A DNA stretch of 63,498 nucleotides from Candidatus Peribacteraceae bacterium. Lineage in GTDB: Bacteria; Patescibacteriota; Gracilibacteria; Peribacterales; Peribacteraceae. Within the stretch, counting starts at the first letter, position 1. Each line of letters opens with the position of its first letter. The notes beneath the pieces are model-generated. The model did not search any database. It was given only the letters and a program-made list of their open reading frames with translations, and had not been told where the DNA came from. The position numbers were made by a program, and so were the translations under genes. This document shows, piece by piece, positions 15,598 to 23,939 of the stretch. The stretch covers positions 1 to 63,498 of the forward strand of contig JAQVMB010000006.1 of assembly GCA_028703835.1 (NCBI GenBank). The letters are read 5' to 3'.

Positions 15598-15939
15598 ATG
15601 AGAAAAATCGTCATCGGAACCGGCTTGCTCGCCGGAGCCGCCCTCATCGTCCCCGCCCTCGCGCAGGTGGGTGAGAACGGAGATGTGACGGCGCAGGCCG
15701 ACATGTCCTCATCCGTCTCCTCCGTGATGGCAGACGACGACTTCCAGGGCATCTTCGACTCCTTCACGGGCACCGGAGCCAACGCGGACAGTTCCGTCTC
15801 CGACATGAGCAGTAGCAGCAGCGTCAGTTCCGTCGCGGGCGCAGACCGGTCGGACGATACGGGCGGATTCCTGTATGAAGAGGAAGACATGACGCCCGAA
15901 GGCTTGCCGGAGACCGGCCGTGGCGGCATGGCACGCTGA
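15598..15939 (+). CDS. Exported Ser-rich microprotein with LPETG motif
   Basis: The 113-residue protein has a clear signal peptide (MRKIVIGTGLLAGAALIVPALA), then an acidic, Ser/Asp-rich low-complexity body (SDMSSSSSVSSV), and ends in EGLPETGRGGMAR with LPETG at 103-107. LPxTG is the canonical sortase recognition motif, and the next gene, 26 bases downstream, encodes a sortase. Unlike normal sortase substrates it lacks the hydrophobic segment and has only six residues after the motif. It could be a soluble substrate, a nucleophile or pilin-like subunit, or a truncated substrate. No family known to me. Confidence 0.7.
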   Translation: MRKIVIGTGLLAGAALIVPALAQVGENGDVTAQADMSSSVSSVMADDDFQGIFDSFTGTGANADSSVSDMSSSSSVSSVAGADRSDDTGGFLYEEEDMTPEGLPETGRGGMAR

Positions 15940-15965
15940 CCGTTCCGTCCATTCCCGACGCAAGG

Positions 15966-16595
15966 ATGCACTCTTTCCTGCTCCGCACCGAACGGCGCGG
16001 GCGGCTCCTCCTCGCTGCGGCCGTCGTGGGCGCGGCGGGGATGACCGCCGCTTGGCAACTCCCCTTCCTCCCGCCGGAAACGCCGGCGCCCCTGACCGCG
16101 GCATGGTCCGACCCGGCGGCTTCCCTGCCGCTGCGCGTTTCGTTCCTGCACCCCGCCGAACCCGCGCGGCTCCTCATCCCCCGCCTGGGCGTCGATGCGG
16201 CCGTGGAACACGTCGGCATGACGCCGGAACGGGACATGGACGTGCCCGCGGATGATGGGAATGTGGGTTGGTACCGGCTCGGCCCGCGGCCGGGCGAGCG
16301 GGGCAATGCCGTCCTCGCCGGGCACCTGGATTCCCAAACGGGACCCGCGGTGTTCTGGGAGCTGGCGGATTTGCACGAGGGTGACCGCGTCCTCGTGGTC
16401 GATGCCGAGGGCAGGGAATGGCCTTTCACCGTACGCGAGAGCGTGCGGTACCGCGACGACGACCCGCCTCTGCAACGCATCTTCGGCTGGTCGGGCGTGC
16501 CCCGCCTCAATCTGATCACGTGCGGTGGCGCATGGGACACCGGCATCGGGAGCTACGAAGAGCGCCTCGTGGTCTTCACCGAACCGGCATGGTAA
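15966..16595 (+). CDS. Sortase, class F-like
   Basis: Sortases cut substrates at LPxTG-like motifs and join them to an amine acceptor on the outer face of the membrane. The 209-residue protein has an N-terminal signal anchor (LLLAAAVVGAAGMTAAW, about 14-30), then a sortase barrel opening RLLIPRLGVDAAVEHVG. The catalytic triad is visible: His120 in LAGHLDS, Cys186 in LITCGGAW and Arg200 in EERLVVF. The compact size and motif spacing suggest class F (or class E). It follows the LPETG microprotein gene directly, and the giant proteins at 47489-63498 have variant sorting tails that could be its substrates. Confidence 0.92.
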   Translation: MHSFLLRTERRGRLLLAAAVVGAAGMTAAWQLPFLPPETPAPLTAAWSDPAASLPLRVSFLHPAEPARLLIPRLGVDAAVEHVGMTPERDMDVPADDGNVGWYRLGPRPGERGNAVLAGHLDSQTGPAVFWELADLHEGDRVLVVDAEGREWPFTVRESVRYRDDDPPLQRIFGWSGVPRLNLITCGGAWDTGIGSYEERLVVFTEPAW

Positions 16596-16611
16596 TGCGT
16601 GAAAGTGACAC

Positions 16612-18390
16612 CTACCGTTGGAGAGCGCGTAATGCTTCCCGTGCCGGCGCATATTCCTGAAGCCGCAGGAGATGCTCCAATTGGCCTTGCGCCTCCTTCC
16701 GCTTGCCCTGCTGCAAAAGAGCGATGGAAAGGTTATACCGCGCCTCAGGCGAGAGAGGATCACACCGCACGGCCTCACGCTCATCGGCCTCCGCCTCGGC
16801 GAAATGGCCGCTGCGCAGCAGGAGCGACCCACGGTTGAGGAGAGCTTCCGCGTAGCATGGCTTGCGTTCGATCGCCTGCGTGAACGCTTCGTACGCGTCA
16901 TTCGCCCGCCCCTGTCCCGCGTACACCAGCCCGAGCCCCATGTACGGCTCGCCGCTCCCGGAACCCGTCTTCAACGCCTCGTCGTACGCGGCCAGCGCCT
17001 CGGAAATCATCCCTTCTTTCCGGTACACGGCGCCCAGGTTGCTCCATGTCTTCGGATCGGGACGCACGGCCAGCGCCGCACGGAACTCCGCGATCGCCTC
17101 ATCGGACATGCCGCGCCGGCGCAGCGCATTCCCGATGTTGTTATGCGCCATGAACGAATCCGGGTAGGAATGCAGGACATGCCGGAAAAGCGTTTCGGTG
17201 TCCTTCCAAACCAGTGACTGCCCGTGCGCCTTCCATGAGAGACCGGCGAGCGGCAGAACCATCAATGCCGCTGTCGCGACGGCGCGTAAAGGCAGTGACC
17301 GGCGCGCCGCCAGTGCGTCCCACAATACCGATCCGATCAACAGCACCAGCCAAAGAACACCGACGGACGGGAGGTAGGCATACCGGTCCGCTCCGAGGAG
17401 CAGGAACTCCCCGCGCGCCAGGTTCGGAACCGTAGGCACGAGGAAGAGAAGGAAGAAAAGCATCCCGAAAGCGATGTCCCTGCCAACACGAAGCGACAGG
17501 ATGACCAAACCGCTGAAGACAAGCAGGACGGCCGCCGGCACGAGGAAAGCGGGCGTGAAGGGCGTGAGAGGCCCCGTATACGGATAGAGCGCAGAGAATG
17601 AAAACGGCCACAAGAACTGTGTCAGGACGAATACAGGATTCTGCAATGCCAACAGCACTTTCGGCAGCAGGGACGTGGACTCCAGCGTCGTCTGCTTCCC
17701 GAAGAGCGCCACAATGCCGAAGAGCAACGCAAGAGCGAAGAAGGGAACCGTCTCCCGCCAGGCCTCCCGCCATGGCCGCCGCTCCCGCCAAGCGAGGAGC
17801 AGCAAAAGGACCGGCAACCCGATGACGGTGACCTTGGACAGGAGCGCGCAGAGGAACAGCGCGACGCTCCCCGCGTAGAGCCGCCTGTCATCGCCCTGCC
17901 GGTAGGAAAGGAACGCGAGAAGCGATGCGAGAAAGAAGAACCCCGAGAGGACGTCCTTACGGGACGACACCCATGCCACGGCTTCGGTATGCAGCGGATG
18001 GACGAGGAACAGGAGGCCGGCAAGGAGCGCGATGCCTTTCTGCCCCTTCGTGAGCAGGAGAAACAGCCACGCCGTGAGCAGGGCGTTGAGCGTGTGGAGC
18101 AGGAGGCTGTGGAAGTGGATGACGGAGGGGCTTCCGCCGAAGAGGAAGTCGATCTGGTAGCTGACGAACGTCAGCGGGATGTAAAGCTCCGGATCGAAGT
18201 GGGTGAAGACGTATCCCAGCGTCTCCGCATTGATGGACCGGACGGCGGGGTTCTCCGTGACCAGGAGCCCGTCGTCCCACCGGACGAAGCCGTTTTGCAG
18301 CGATGAGCCGTAGATCAGGAAAGACAGGACGAAGAAGCCCGCAATCACGCCCAGAGCCATCCGCCGGGAGGGGAAACTTTCCGTGCTCAC
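16612..18390 (-). CDS. TMTC-like membrane glycosyltransferase with C-terminal TPRs
   Basis: The protein is 592 residues. The first 400 or so hold about eleven hydrophobic spans with the GT-C-like opening GFVRWDDGLLVTENPAV (the WDD loop), HPLHTEAVAWVSSRKD and GADRYAYLPSVG, as in TMTC proteins, which are O-mannosyltransferases in animals and common in bacteria. The last 190 residues are about five tetratricopeptide repeats (for example AHNNIGNALRRRGMSDEA and YMGLGLVYAGQGRANDAYE). The start is GTG, with TAGAAT ending six bases before it. It ends 16 bases from the convergent sortase gene. Substrate unknown. Confidence 0.85.
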   Translation of the reverse strand: MSTESFPSRRMALGVIAGFFVLSFLIYGSSLQNGFVRWDDGLLVTENPAVRSINAETLGYVFTHFDPELYIPLTFVSYQIDFLFGGSPSVIHFHSLLLHTLNALLTAWLFLLLTKGQKGIALLAGLLFLVHPLHTEAVAWVSSRKDVLSGFFFLASLLAFLSYRQGDDRRLYAGSVALFLCALLSKVTVIGLPVLLLLLAWRERRPWREAWRETVPFFALALLFGIVALFGKQTTLESTSLLPKVLLALQNPVFVLTQFLWPFSFSALYPYTGPLTPFTPAFLVPAAVLLVFSGLVILSLRVGRDIAFGMLFFLLFLVPTVPNLARGEFLLLGADRYAYLPSVGVLWLVLLIGSVLWDALAARRSLPLRAVATAALMVLPLAGLSWKAHGQSLVWKDTETLFRHVLHSYPDSFMAHNNIGNALRRRGMSDEAIAEFRAALAVRPDPKTWSNLGAVYRKEGMISEALAAYDEALKTGSGSGEPYMGLGLVYAGQGRANDAYEAFTQAIERKPCYAEALLNRGSLLLRSGHFAEAEADEREAVRCDPLSPEARYNLSIALLQQGKRKEAQGQLEHLLRLQEYAPAREALRALQR

Positions 18391-18396
18391 CCGCCG

Positions 18397-18402
18397 ATTC
18401 TA
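18397..18402 (-). promoter_or_regulatory. -10 box TAGAAT for the TMTC-like gene
   Basis: TAGAAT on the minus strand ends six bases before a GTG start, so GTG would be the first transcribed codon. Confidence 0.55.
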
Positions 18403-18559
18403 GACGAGAAGGAGGGGAGAAGAGAGAAGAAGATGGCAGGAGAGACTACTTCGGGGGGTCATGCAAGACTTCTCCGCTTCGGGCAGGGCTCAACCCCTTC
18501 CGCAAAACACGGATTTTTGGTATCATGTCTGGATTTCACAAACACACCCACACCTACCC

Positions 18560-18916
18560 ATGACGATCGAAGCCTGCATCGCCCACGCCATCCGCTCGGA
18601 CTTGGACATCATGGAAGCCCTGCCGGAAGTGACGGACATCCCCGTGGAGGAACTGGAGCCCTACGTGGAGCGCTACGTCGTGAAAGTCCAGGAATCCCTC
18701 CGGAACGTCATTGCGCACTGCGGAGAGCCCTATCTGCGCTCCCGCGACGCCGCGGGTCTCTGCGCCACGTGCCTGGAAGCGGGCGTCTCCATCCCCGCCT
18801 CGATGCTCCTGAAGATGTGCCAGACCATCCTGCAACTCTCCACCCTCGACGCGAAGTTCATCTTGGATACGGAGGACGGGAAGAGCCTGTATTACGTCAA
18901 ATTGGTGCTGGCGTGA
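18560..18916 (+). CDS. Small protein of unknown function, Cys-containing
   Basis: The 118-residue soluble, acidic protein (TIEACIAHAIRSDLDIMEALPEV at the start) has four cysteines, two in LCATCLEAG, and regular helical spacing. No family is recognised. A TATCAT at 18522-18527 lies about 32 bases upstream of the ATG, so unlike most neighbours it would have a leader, or a different promoter. It is followed by a long repeat-filled gap. Confidence 0.6.
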   Translation: MTIEACIAHAIRSDLDIMEALPEVTDIPVEELEPYVERYVVKVQESLRNVIAHCGEPYLRSRDAAGLCATCLEAGVSIPASMLLKMCQTILQLSTLDAKFILDTEDGKSLYYVKLVLA

Positions 18917-19072
18917 GGCTCACGCCTCAATCGCAATCGCAGCTTCCCCCCCCCAAGGTTCCTTTGAACCATTTTTCTGGTTGTTCCTTTCTTTCTTTTT
19001 GCAGAGTCGTCCTGAAATTGAATCCCAAGACTATTGAGCATCGCATCTTTTGGCTGTTTCTCGTTTTCCTTT

Positions 19073-19117
19073 GTCGGAGGAGGAGGGAACCTTGTCCGGT
19101 TCCCTTCCCCCTCCGAC
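19073..19117. repeat. Strong hairpin
   Basis: Arms GTCGGAGGAGGAGGGAACC and GGTTCCCTTCCCCCTCCGAC pair over 19 bases with one or two defects around a six-base loop TTGTCC. There is no T run after it on either strand, so it is not a standard terminator. Confidence 0.7.
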
Positions 19118-19234
19118 ACCACCCTTACCCTCCTGACCGGGCAGAGCGACTGCCTGCTGGAAACAAAGGCTTGTGCCCTTTGCTGGTCGCTTGAGATTTT
19201 GTTTCTGTTTTGTAGAAAACAAACAATCAACATT

Positions 19235-19312
19235 CCCCTTCTCCTTTCCTTCGATGCTCTTGCAGGAACAAACAATGCCGCCCTGCTATTTGAGCGTGGA
19301 AGGAGAAGGGGG
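19235..19312. repeat. CCCCTTCTCC...GGAGAAGGGG inverted repeat, copy 1
   Basis: CCCCTTCTCCTTTCC at 19235-19249 pairs with GGAAGGAGAAGGGG near 19298-19311. The outer flanks (AACAATCAACATT before, AGGGGATGAGGTGAAACAAAACA after) recur at 31660-31775, so this is a dispersed element rather than a local hairpin. Confidence 0.65.
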
Positions 19313-19351
19313 CAGGGGATGAGGTGAAACAAAACAACGAACAGGAACCAA

Positions 19352-19393
19352 TCCTCGGCTTCTTCGGCTTCCTCGGAATCGTCGGAATCCTCC
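19352..19393. repeat. Arm of the CCGA-type palindromic repeat
   Basis: CCTCGGCTTCTTCGGCTTCC and the units after it match one arm of the repeat found in rplQ and lysS. It begins just past the rpsI stop; no matching second arm is seen. Confidence 0.55.
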
Positions 19394-19395
19394 GT

Positions 19396-19803
19396 TCACC
19401 GTTTCTGCCACTGCGGCGCACGGCGGGCGCGCTTGAGGCCCGGCTTCTTGCGTTCCTTGATGCGCGCATCGCGGCGCAGGAAGCCTGCGCGCTTCAGTTC
19501 CACGCGGAATTCCGGGTTGAAGAGCAACAGGCCGCGGCTGATGCCGTGGCGCAATGCGTCCGACTGTGCGGTCTTCCCGCCGCCCAGGATCATCGCTTCG
19601 ATGTCGAAGGATGCCTTCGTGTTCGTGAGGACGAGGGGGGCGAGGGCGTTCTCCAGTTGGAAAGGCGTATCGAAGTACTCCTTCATCTTCATGCCGTTCA
19701 CCGTCACTTCCCCGGAGCCTTCCTGGAACAATTTCACGTTGGCGATGGCAGTCTTGCGCTTGCCGACGCAGCCGAAGTATTGGCGCTTCTTCTCGGAATT
19801 CAT
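19396..19803 (-). CDS. rpsI: Ribosomal protein S9 (uS9)
   Basis: The 135-residue small-subunit protein carries GKRKTAIANVKLF near the start, the core ALRHGISRGLL and the hallmark basic C-terminus ending KRARRAPQWQKR (normally KRR-QFSKR), which reaches the P-site tRNA. It overlaps the rplM stop as ATGA, so it is translationally coupled, and is the last gene of the ribosomal cluster. Confidence 0.96.
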   Translation of the reverse strand: MNSEKKRQYFGCVGKRKTAIANVKLFQEGSGEVTVNGMKMKEYFDTPFQLENALAPLVLTNTKASFDIEAMILGGGKTAQSDALRHGISRGLLLFNPEFRVELKRAGFLRRDARIKERKKPGLKRARRAPQWQKR

Positions 19804-20228
19804 AGGTCGAGCTTGAGGGAAACGGGCTTTTGGGGAGCGTACGGATGCTCCTCACCCTTGAAAATATGGACACGCTTGATGAGCTGCAGCCGCTGGCGGT
19901 TGCGGGGCAACATGCCGTACACGGCTTGGCGGAGGATCTCCTCCGGCTTCTCGTCCAACATCGTTTTCATGGTCTTCGCATGCAGGTGGCCGATGTACCC
20001 CGAATGCTTGTAGTACATCTTGTTGAGGAGCTTCTTGGGGTGCGCCTCTATCTTTTCGGCGTTCAGGATGATCACCTGGTCACCGCAGATCTGGTGAGGC
20101 GAGAACGTGGGCTTGTGCTTGCCGCGAAGAATATGCGCGACTTTGGCGGCAATGCGTCCGGGCACCTGCCCTGCGGCATCGACGATGAACCATGCGGGAG
20201 CCGAAACGGGAACGGTAGTGGTCTTCAT
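19800..20228 (-). CDS. rplM: Ribosomal protein L13 (uL13)
   Basis: The 142-residue large-subunit protein binds 23S rRNA early in assembly. It shows WFIVDAAGQVPGRIAAKVA, HQICGDQVIILNAEKI, YYKHSGYIGHLH and AVYGMLPRNRQRLQLIKRVHIF. It overlaps rplQ upstream and rpsI downstream by four bases each (ATGA), so rplQ-rplM-rpsI are coupled. Confidence 0.97.
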   Translation of the reverse strand: MKTTTVPVSAPAWFIVDAAGQVPGRIAAKVAHILRGKHKPTFSPHQICGDQVIILNAEKIEAHPKKLLNKMYYKHSGYIGHLHAKTMKTMLDEKPEEILRQAVYGMLPRNRQRLQLIKRVHIFKGEEHPYAPQKPVSLKLDL

Positions 20229-20719
20229 GCGTTCTTGGAGGAAACCGAGGAAGCCGAGGAAGCCGACGCAACCGAGGACTGCTTCTCCTTCTTCGGACTC
20301 CTCGGATTCTTCGGTTTCTTCGGATTCTTCTCGTCGGAAGCGGGCGCAGCGGGTGCCATGTTCGCATCAATCAATTCAAGGGTCACCAGCTTCGCTCCGT
20401 CTCCCGCGCGGCTGCCGAGCGGCACGATGCGCGTGAAACCGGAAGGACGCTTCTGGTAGCGGTCCTTGAGCACCTCCATCGTCTTGCGGCAGGCGTTCTT
20501 GTGCGTGACGACGGCATTGATGTAGCGAATCGCGACATGCGGCTGGCGCGTCTTCGCGACCGCAATGATGCGGTCCACGATGGGGCGAACCACCTCCGCG
20601 CGTTTCTTCGTCGTGCGGACGGACTCGTAGAGCAGGAGGGACGTCACGAGATTGCGCTGCAGCATCTTGCTGTGCGAGGGCTTGTAGCGGAGCCGGAGGC
20701 GGGAAAGGCGGTGTCGCAT
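20225..20719 (-). CDS. rplQ: Ribosomal protein L17 (bL17) with repeat-derived C-terminus
   Basis: The core (1-125) is normal L17: MRHRLSRLRLRYKPSHSKM, LVTSLLLYESVRTTKKRAEVVRP and FTRIVPLGSRAGDGAKL. From about residue 129 a 36-residue tail follows, NPKKPKNPRSPKKEKQ then SSVASASSASSVSS, encoded by the palindromic repeat at 20235-20338. The same peptide pattern occurs inside lysS. Normal bL17 ends soon after the core, so the tail is an added low-complexity extension. Coupled to rplM by an ATGA overlap. Confidence 0.95.
   Translation of the reverse strand: MRHRLSRLRLRYKPSHSKMLQRNLVTSLLLYESVRTTKKRAEVVRPIVDRIIAVAKTRQPHVAIRYINAVVTHKNACRKTMEVLKDRYQKRPSGFTRIVPLGSRAGDGAKLVTLELIDANMAPAAPASDEKNPKKPKNPRSPKKEKQSSVASASSASSVSSKNA
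20235..20338. repeat. Palindromic repeat of CCGA type inside rplQ
   Basis: Two imperfect inverted arms (GGAGGAAACCGAGGAAGCC and GATTCTTCGGTTTCTTCGG) flank a short centre. In the rplQ frame they encode a Lys/Pro half and a Ser/Val half. Counterparts are at 29138-29246 and 46181-46282, single arms at 19352 and 31461, and a diverged form at 38212-38390. Confidence 0.75.
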
Positions 20720-20747
20720 GGGGGGACGGAGTGTGCAGGAGAAGGGG

Positions 20748-21746
20748 TCAGCTGTCCATGGATTCGTCGGCGAGCTTCAGGCCGCGGTCGCCGAGGGTTT
20801 TCTTGACCTCATCGAGCGCCTTGGCGCCGAAGCCGCGGAAATTCGAGAGCGTTGCTTCCGTGCACTTCGTGAGCTGTTCGATGGATCCCACGCCCGCGTT
20901 GATGAGGGCGTTGAGGGTGCGGGGCGAGAAATTGAGGATTTCGATGGGCGTGTAGCTTTCCTTGACCGGCGCGTGGCCGGCCTCTTCCGGCACCTGCTGC
21001 GCGCTGGCACGGCTGAAGTCCGCCATGAATTCGGGCTCCACCACCCTCTTGTCCGAGGCGAAGTATCCGAAGTAGCTCTGCAGGAGCTGGGAAGCGAACT
21101 GGACGGCTTCCTCGGCCGTGAGGGATCCGGACGTCTCGACGTCCATGATGAGCTTCTCCAGGTCCGTCCGCTGGCCCACGCGGGCAGCTTCGACGTCGAA
21201 ACGGACTTTCAGGACCGGGCTGTAGATGGCATCGATGTAGATGAGGCCGGGCTCGTTCTGCTTCTTGTTCCGCTCGGATGCGGGAACGTACCCCACCCCC
21301 TTCTCCACCGTGATCTGCACTTCCAGGGCCGCGCCCTTCTCCAGGGTCGCGATAACGAGATCGGGGTTGAGCACCTCGATGTCGGACGATACCTCCAGGT
21401 CCTTCGCGGTGACGGTCCCCGGGCCCTTGGCGTCGAGGCGGATCACCTCCGGCTCCTTGCTGTGCTTCCGCAGCTTCAAGCCTTTGAGGTTGAGAGCGAT
21501 GTCCAAGACGGATTCATGCACGCCCTTCACCGTCGTGTACTCGTGCTGTACGCCCGCGACGCGAATGGACGTGACGGCGGCGCCGGGAAGGCTGCTGAGG
21601 AGCGTGCGACGCATGGCGTTCCCGAGCGTCATCCCGTACCCAGGAGGCAACGGAGTGATTGCGAAGACCGCATGACGGTCATCGCCCTTCTTCACCGGCG
21701 TGACGGTGAAGGCGGGGAGCCCGATTTCTTCCTGGATGATATGCAT
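20748..21746 (-). CDS. rpoA: RNA polymerase subunit alpha
   Basis: The 332-residue protein has the N-terminal assembly domain (GYGMTLGNAMRRTLLSSLPG, VKGVHESVLDIALNLK, AAALEVQ-like region and YIDAIYSPVLKV) and the C-terminal DNA-binding domain (PIEILNFSPRTLNALINAG, EATLSNFRGFGAKALDEVK). The ATG at 21746 begins MHIIQEEIGLP, as expected; longer in-frame upstream sequence is rejected. A variable linker at about 225-250 is EEAGHAPVKE-like. It sits between rpsD and rplQ, the standard alpha-operon order. Confidence 0.97.
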   Translation of the reverse strand: MHIIQEEIGLPAFTVTPVKKGDDRHAVFAITPLPPGYGMTLGNAMRRTLLSSLPGAAVTSIRVAGVQHEYTTVKGVHESVLDIALNLKGLKLRKHSKEPEVIRLDAKGPGTVTAKDLEVSSDIEVLNPDLVIATLEKGAALEVQITVEKGVGYVPASERNKKQNEPGLIYIDAIYSPVLKVRFDVEAARVGQRTDLEKLIMDVETSGSLTAEEAVQFASQLLQSYFGYFASDKRVVEPEFMADFSRASAQQVPEEAGHAPVKESYTPIEILNFSPRTLNALINAGVGSIEQLTKCTEATLSNFRGFGAKALDEVKKTLGDRGLKLADESMDS

Positions 21747-21798
21747 AGAAGAAAAGGAAAAGAGGGAGACGGGGAGGGAGAGCCCTCCGCGGGGAAAA

Positions 21799-22419
21799 TC
21801 AGGTGCGGGAATAGAACTCAATGATCTGGCGGACGTCGACGGCCTGCTCGGCATGCTCCGGCCCGGGCAGCGCCGTGACCTCCACCTTCAACGCGGCCGC
21901 ATCCGCCTTCATCCAGTTGGGCGGCAGGTATTTCTGGTGGGCGTCGATGATGGGGCCGAAAACGGGGGACGCCTTGCTGCGCGCACGCGCCGTGATGACG
22001 TCGCCCGGCTTCACGAGATAGCTCGGAACCGTCACGCGGCGGCCGTTCACCAGGAAGTGACCGTGTCCCACGAACTGCCGCGACTGGAAGCGCGTCTGTG
22101 CGAATCCCGCGCGATAGATGAGATTGTCGAGGCGGCGCTCGAGGAGCTGCTTCAGGTGGTCGCCGGTCTGGCCGGAAACCTTGGTCGCCATGGCGTAGTA
22201 CCGGTGGAACTGTTTCTCCGAAAGCCCGTACATGTCACGAGCCTTCTGCTTCTCCTTCAGCTGTACGGAATACTCCGACGGCTTGCCGCGCTGCGAATCC
22301 CGCGGATCTTTGCCGGGTCCGTAGGGCTTCCGCTGGAGGATCTTGTCGTACTTGTCGGAACCGTAGAGGTTCACTCCATGCCTGCGGCAGCGCTTCGCCT
22401 TGGGTCCTGTGTACTTCAT
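21799..22419 (-). CDS. rpsD: Ribosomal protein S4 (uS4)
   Basis: The 206-residue primary 16S-binding protein has KRCRRHGVNLYG at the start (a single Cys, so the zinc-free form), SEYSVQLKEKQKARDMYG, LERRLDNLIYRAGFA and the S4 RNA-binding motif SRQFVGHGHFLVNGRRVTVPSYLVKPGD. It lies between rpsK and rpoA. The gap before the ATG is CT-rich, with no Shine-Dalgarno site. Confidence 0.97.
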   Translation of the reverse strand: MKYTGPKAKRCRRHGVNLYGSDKYDKILQRKPYGPGKDPRDSQRGKPSEYSVQLKEKQKARDMYGLSEKQFHRYYAMATKVSGQTGDHLKQLLERRLDNLIYRAGFAQTRFQSRQFVGHGHFLVNGRRVTVPSYLVKPGDVITARARSKASPVFGPIIDAHQKYLPPNWMKADAAALKVEVTALPGPEHAEQAVDVRQIIEFYSRT

Positions 22420-22447
22420 GGAAGAAAGGAAGAAATATCGGAGGAAA

Positions 22448-22924
22448 TCACACGCGCCTGCGGCCCGTGGGCCGGCAACCGCCGTGAGGAATGGGCGTCA
22501 CGTCAATGATGGATTCGAGGTTGATGCCGGCGCCCTGGATGCCGCGGATGGCCTGTTCGCGTCCCGGGCCGAGACCCTTCACCTCCACGTCCACCGACTG
22601 GATGCCGTAAGGCTTCACCTTGCCCGCCGCCGTCTCGGCCGCGACCTTGGCCGCGTACGGCGTGGACTTGCGGGTGCCCTTGAAGCCGGCGGCGCCGGAG
22701 GAGCACCAGCCCAGCACGTTGCCGTCCGCATCCGTGAACGTGACGATGGTGTTGTTCTCGGATGCGTGGATGCACACGCGTGCGCGGGGCACGGTGCGCT
22801 TCACCTTCTTCTTACGCACGACGGGGCCTTTCTCGGCGGCAGCCGTGTCGGCTCCCGTCTCGGGCGTTGCCGGCCTGTCCTCCGCAGCTTTAGCGGAGGA
22901 GGATGCCTTCTTGTCTTCAGCCAT
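22448..22924 (-). CDS. rpsK: Ribosomal protein S11 (uS11) with N-terminal extension
   Basis: The 158-residue product has an S11 core from about residue 42: [40 protein letters not shown] and [26 protein letters not shown]. The first 40 residues ([20 protein letters not shown] and on) are low-complexity and not part of normal S11. The ATG at 22924 is used. It follows rpsM. Confidence 0.96.
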   Translation of the reverse strand: MAEDKKASSSAKAAEDRPATPETGADTAAAEKGPVVRKKKVKRTVPRARVCIHASENNTIVTFTDADGNVLGWCSSGAAGFKGTRKSTPYAAKVAAETAAGKVKPYGIQSVDVEVKGLGPGREQAIRGIQGAGINLESIIDVTPIPHGGCRPTGRRRV

Positions 22925-22958
22925 GGGAATCAAAGGAAAAGCAAAGGAAGGAAATACA

Positions 22959-23339
22959 TCATGTCTTGGTCAGCACGGTGCGGCCGGACGTACCCGTCTT
23001 CTTCTTGCCGCGCTTGGTGCGCGCGTTGCGGCGCGATGTCTGCCCGCGCACCGGAAGCTTGCGGCGATGTCGGTACCCGCGCCAGGTGCCGATATCCTGC
23101 AAGCGCTTGATATCCATCGAGATCTTGCGGACCAATTCGCCTTCCGTCAGCTCCTGCTCCACGCGGGCGCGGATGCGCGCTTGGTCGGTTTCCGAGAGGA
23201 CGTCGGCTTTCGTGTCGAGGCCGATGTGCAACTCGGCGAGGATGCGGCGGGCGAGGGATCGCCCGATGCCCTTCACCTGCGTGAGGGCGATTTCGATGCG
23301 CTTATTGCCGGGAAGGACGACACCGGAGATACGAAGCAT
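22959..23339 (-). CDS. rpsM: Ribosomal protein S13 (uS13)
   Basis: The 126-residue head protein contacts the P-site tRNA. It shows [19 protein letters not shown], the helix-hairpin-helix [12 protein letters not shown] and the basic end [14 protein letters not shown] then [10 protein letters not shown]. Standard neighbour of rpmJ and rpsK. Confidence 0.97.
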   Translation of the reverse strand: MLRISGVVLPGNKRIEIALTQVKGIGRSLARRILAELHIGLDTKADVLSETDQARIRARVEQELTEGELVRKISMDIKRLQDIGTWRGYRHRRKLPVRGQTSRRNARTKRGKKKTGTSGRTVLTKT

Positions 23340-23361
23340 AATCAGAGGGAAGAGAGCTGAA

Positions 23362-23490
23362 TTATCCTTGCCGCTGCTTGTGGCGCGGATTCTTGCAGAC
23401 GATGCGCCGTATCACCTTGCCCTTGCCGTTGCGGCGGAGGACGAGGCGGCAATCTTTGCAACGCGGCTTGCAGGAGGGTCGGACTTTCAT
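23362..23490 (-). CDS. rpmJ: Ribosomal protein L36 (bL36), zinc type
   Basis: The 42-residue protein starts [14 protein letters not shown] and ends [13 protein letters not shown]. The CxxC with the later Cys and His forms the zinc ribbon of the C+ form. The short insert RNGKG before KVIRR is common in such forms. Its ATG overlaps the infA stop as ATGA. Confidence 0.96.
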   Translation of the reverse strand: MKVRPSCKPRCKDCRLVLRRNGKGKVIRRIVCKNPRHKQRQG

Positions 23491-23798
23491 GCGGAGGGAG
23501 GAGTCGGAGGAGGCGAATCGGGAGCGGGAGCGGCGCCCGGAGCGCCGTGGGAAATCGTGGAGGGTTGGGAAGCAAGGAAACGATAGACGATACGGCCCTT
23601 TTGCAGATCGTAGGGGGTCATCTCGATCTTCACTCTGTCCCCGGGGAGGATGCGGACCCGATGGACCCGCATGCGACCTGCCAGGTGGCAAAGAAGCACA
23701 TGATCTTTCGCCTGTTCACTGGTAACGCGGACTTTGAACGTGGTGTTGGGATAGGATTCTTCCACAACGCCGAGCAATTCAATTACATCCTTAGACAC
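23487..23798 (-). CDS. infA: Translation initiation factor IF-1 with Pro/Ala-rich tail
   Basis: IF-1 binds the 30S A site during initiation. The OB-fold core (about 1-75) is [40 protein letters not shown] and [12 protein letters not shown]. The GTG at 23798 is the family start; an in-frame ATG 17 codons upstream would add residues without a counterpart. A 28-residue tail ([17 protein letters not shown]) follows, absent in usual IF-1 of about 72 residues. Coupled to rpmJ by four bases. Confidence 0.93.
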   Translation of the reverse strand: MSKDVIELLGVVEESYPNTTFKVRVTSEQAKDHVLLCHLAGRMRVHRVRILPGDRVKIEMTPYDLQKGRIVYRFLASQPSTISHGAPGAAPAPDSPPPTPPSA

Positions 23799-23884
23799 AG
23801 ATAAACGGAGGGTCAAGAGCCGAATGATCCTACAGACGAGTTTACGCATCAGCAAGCCTCTGCTCCACTCTTTCCCCCAAAAGA

Positions 23885-23939
23885 GCAAAAATAGTCTTGC
23901 ATAAAGTATGAAATGTTTTACTTTTACATAATTATACCC
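23885..23939. promoter_or_regulatory. AT-rich patch upstream of the infA-rpsI operon
   Basis: A roughly 55-base AT-rich block stands out against GC-rich surroundings between map and infA. It has a TATAAT on the minus strand (23931-23936) and other TA-rich hexamers, so it probably holds the promoter of infA-rpmJ-rpsM-rpsK-rpsD-rpoA-rplQ-rplM-rpsI. No single -35/-10 pair is convincing. Confidence 0.45.

Larger units (their letters stand above)
18917..19395. other. Gene-free stretch filled with inverted repeats
   Basis: Nearly 480 bases hold no credible gene. They include a small hairpin near 18955-18972, a strong hairpin at 19073-19117, a CCCCTTCTCC inverted repeat at 19235-19312 and an arm of the CCGAGGAAGCCGA-type repeat at 19352-19393, next to the rpsI stop. 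This looks like a repeat landing zone downstream of the ribosomal cluster. Confidence 0.6.
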
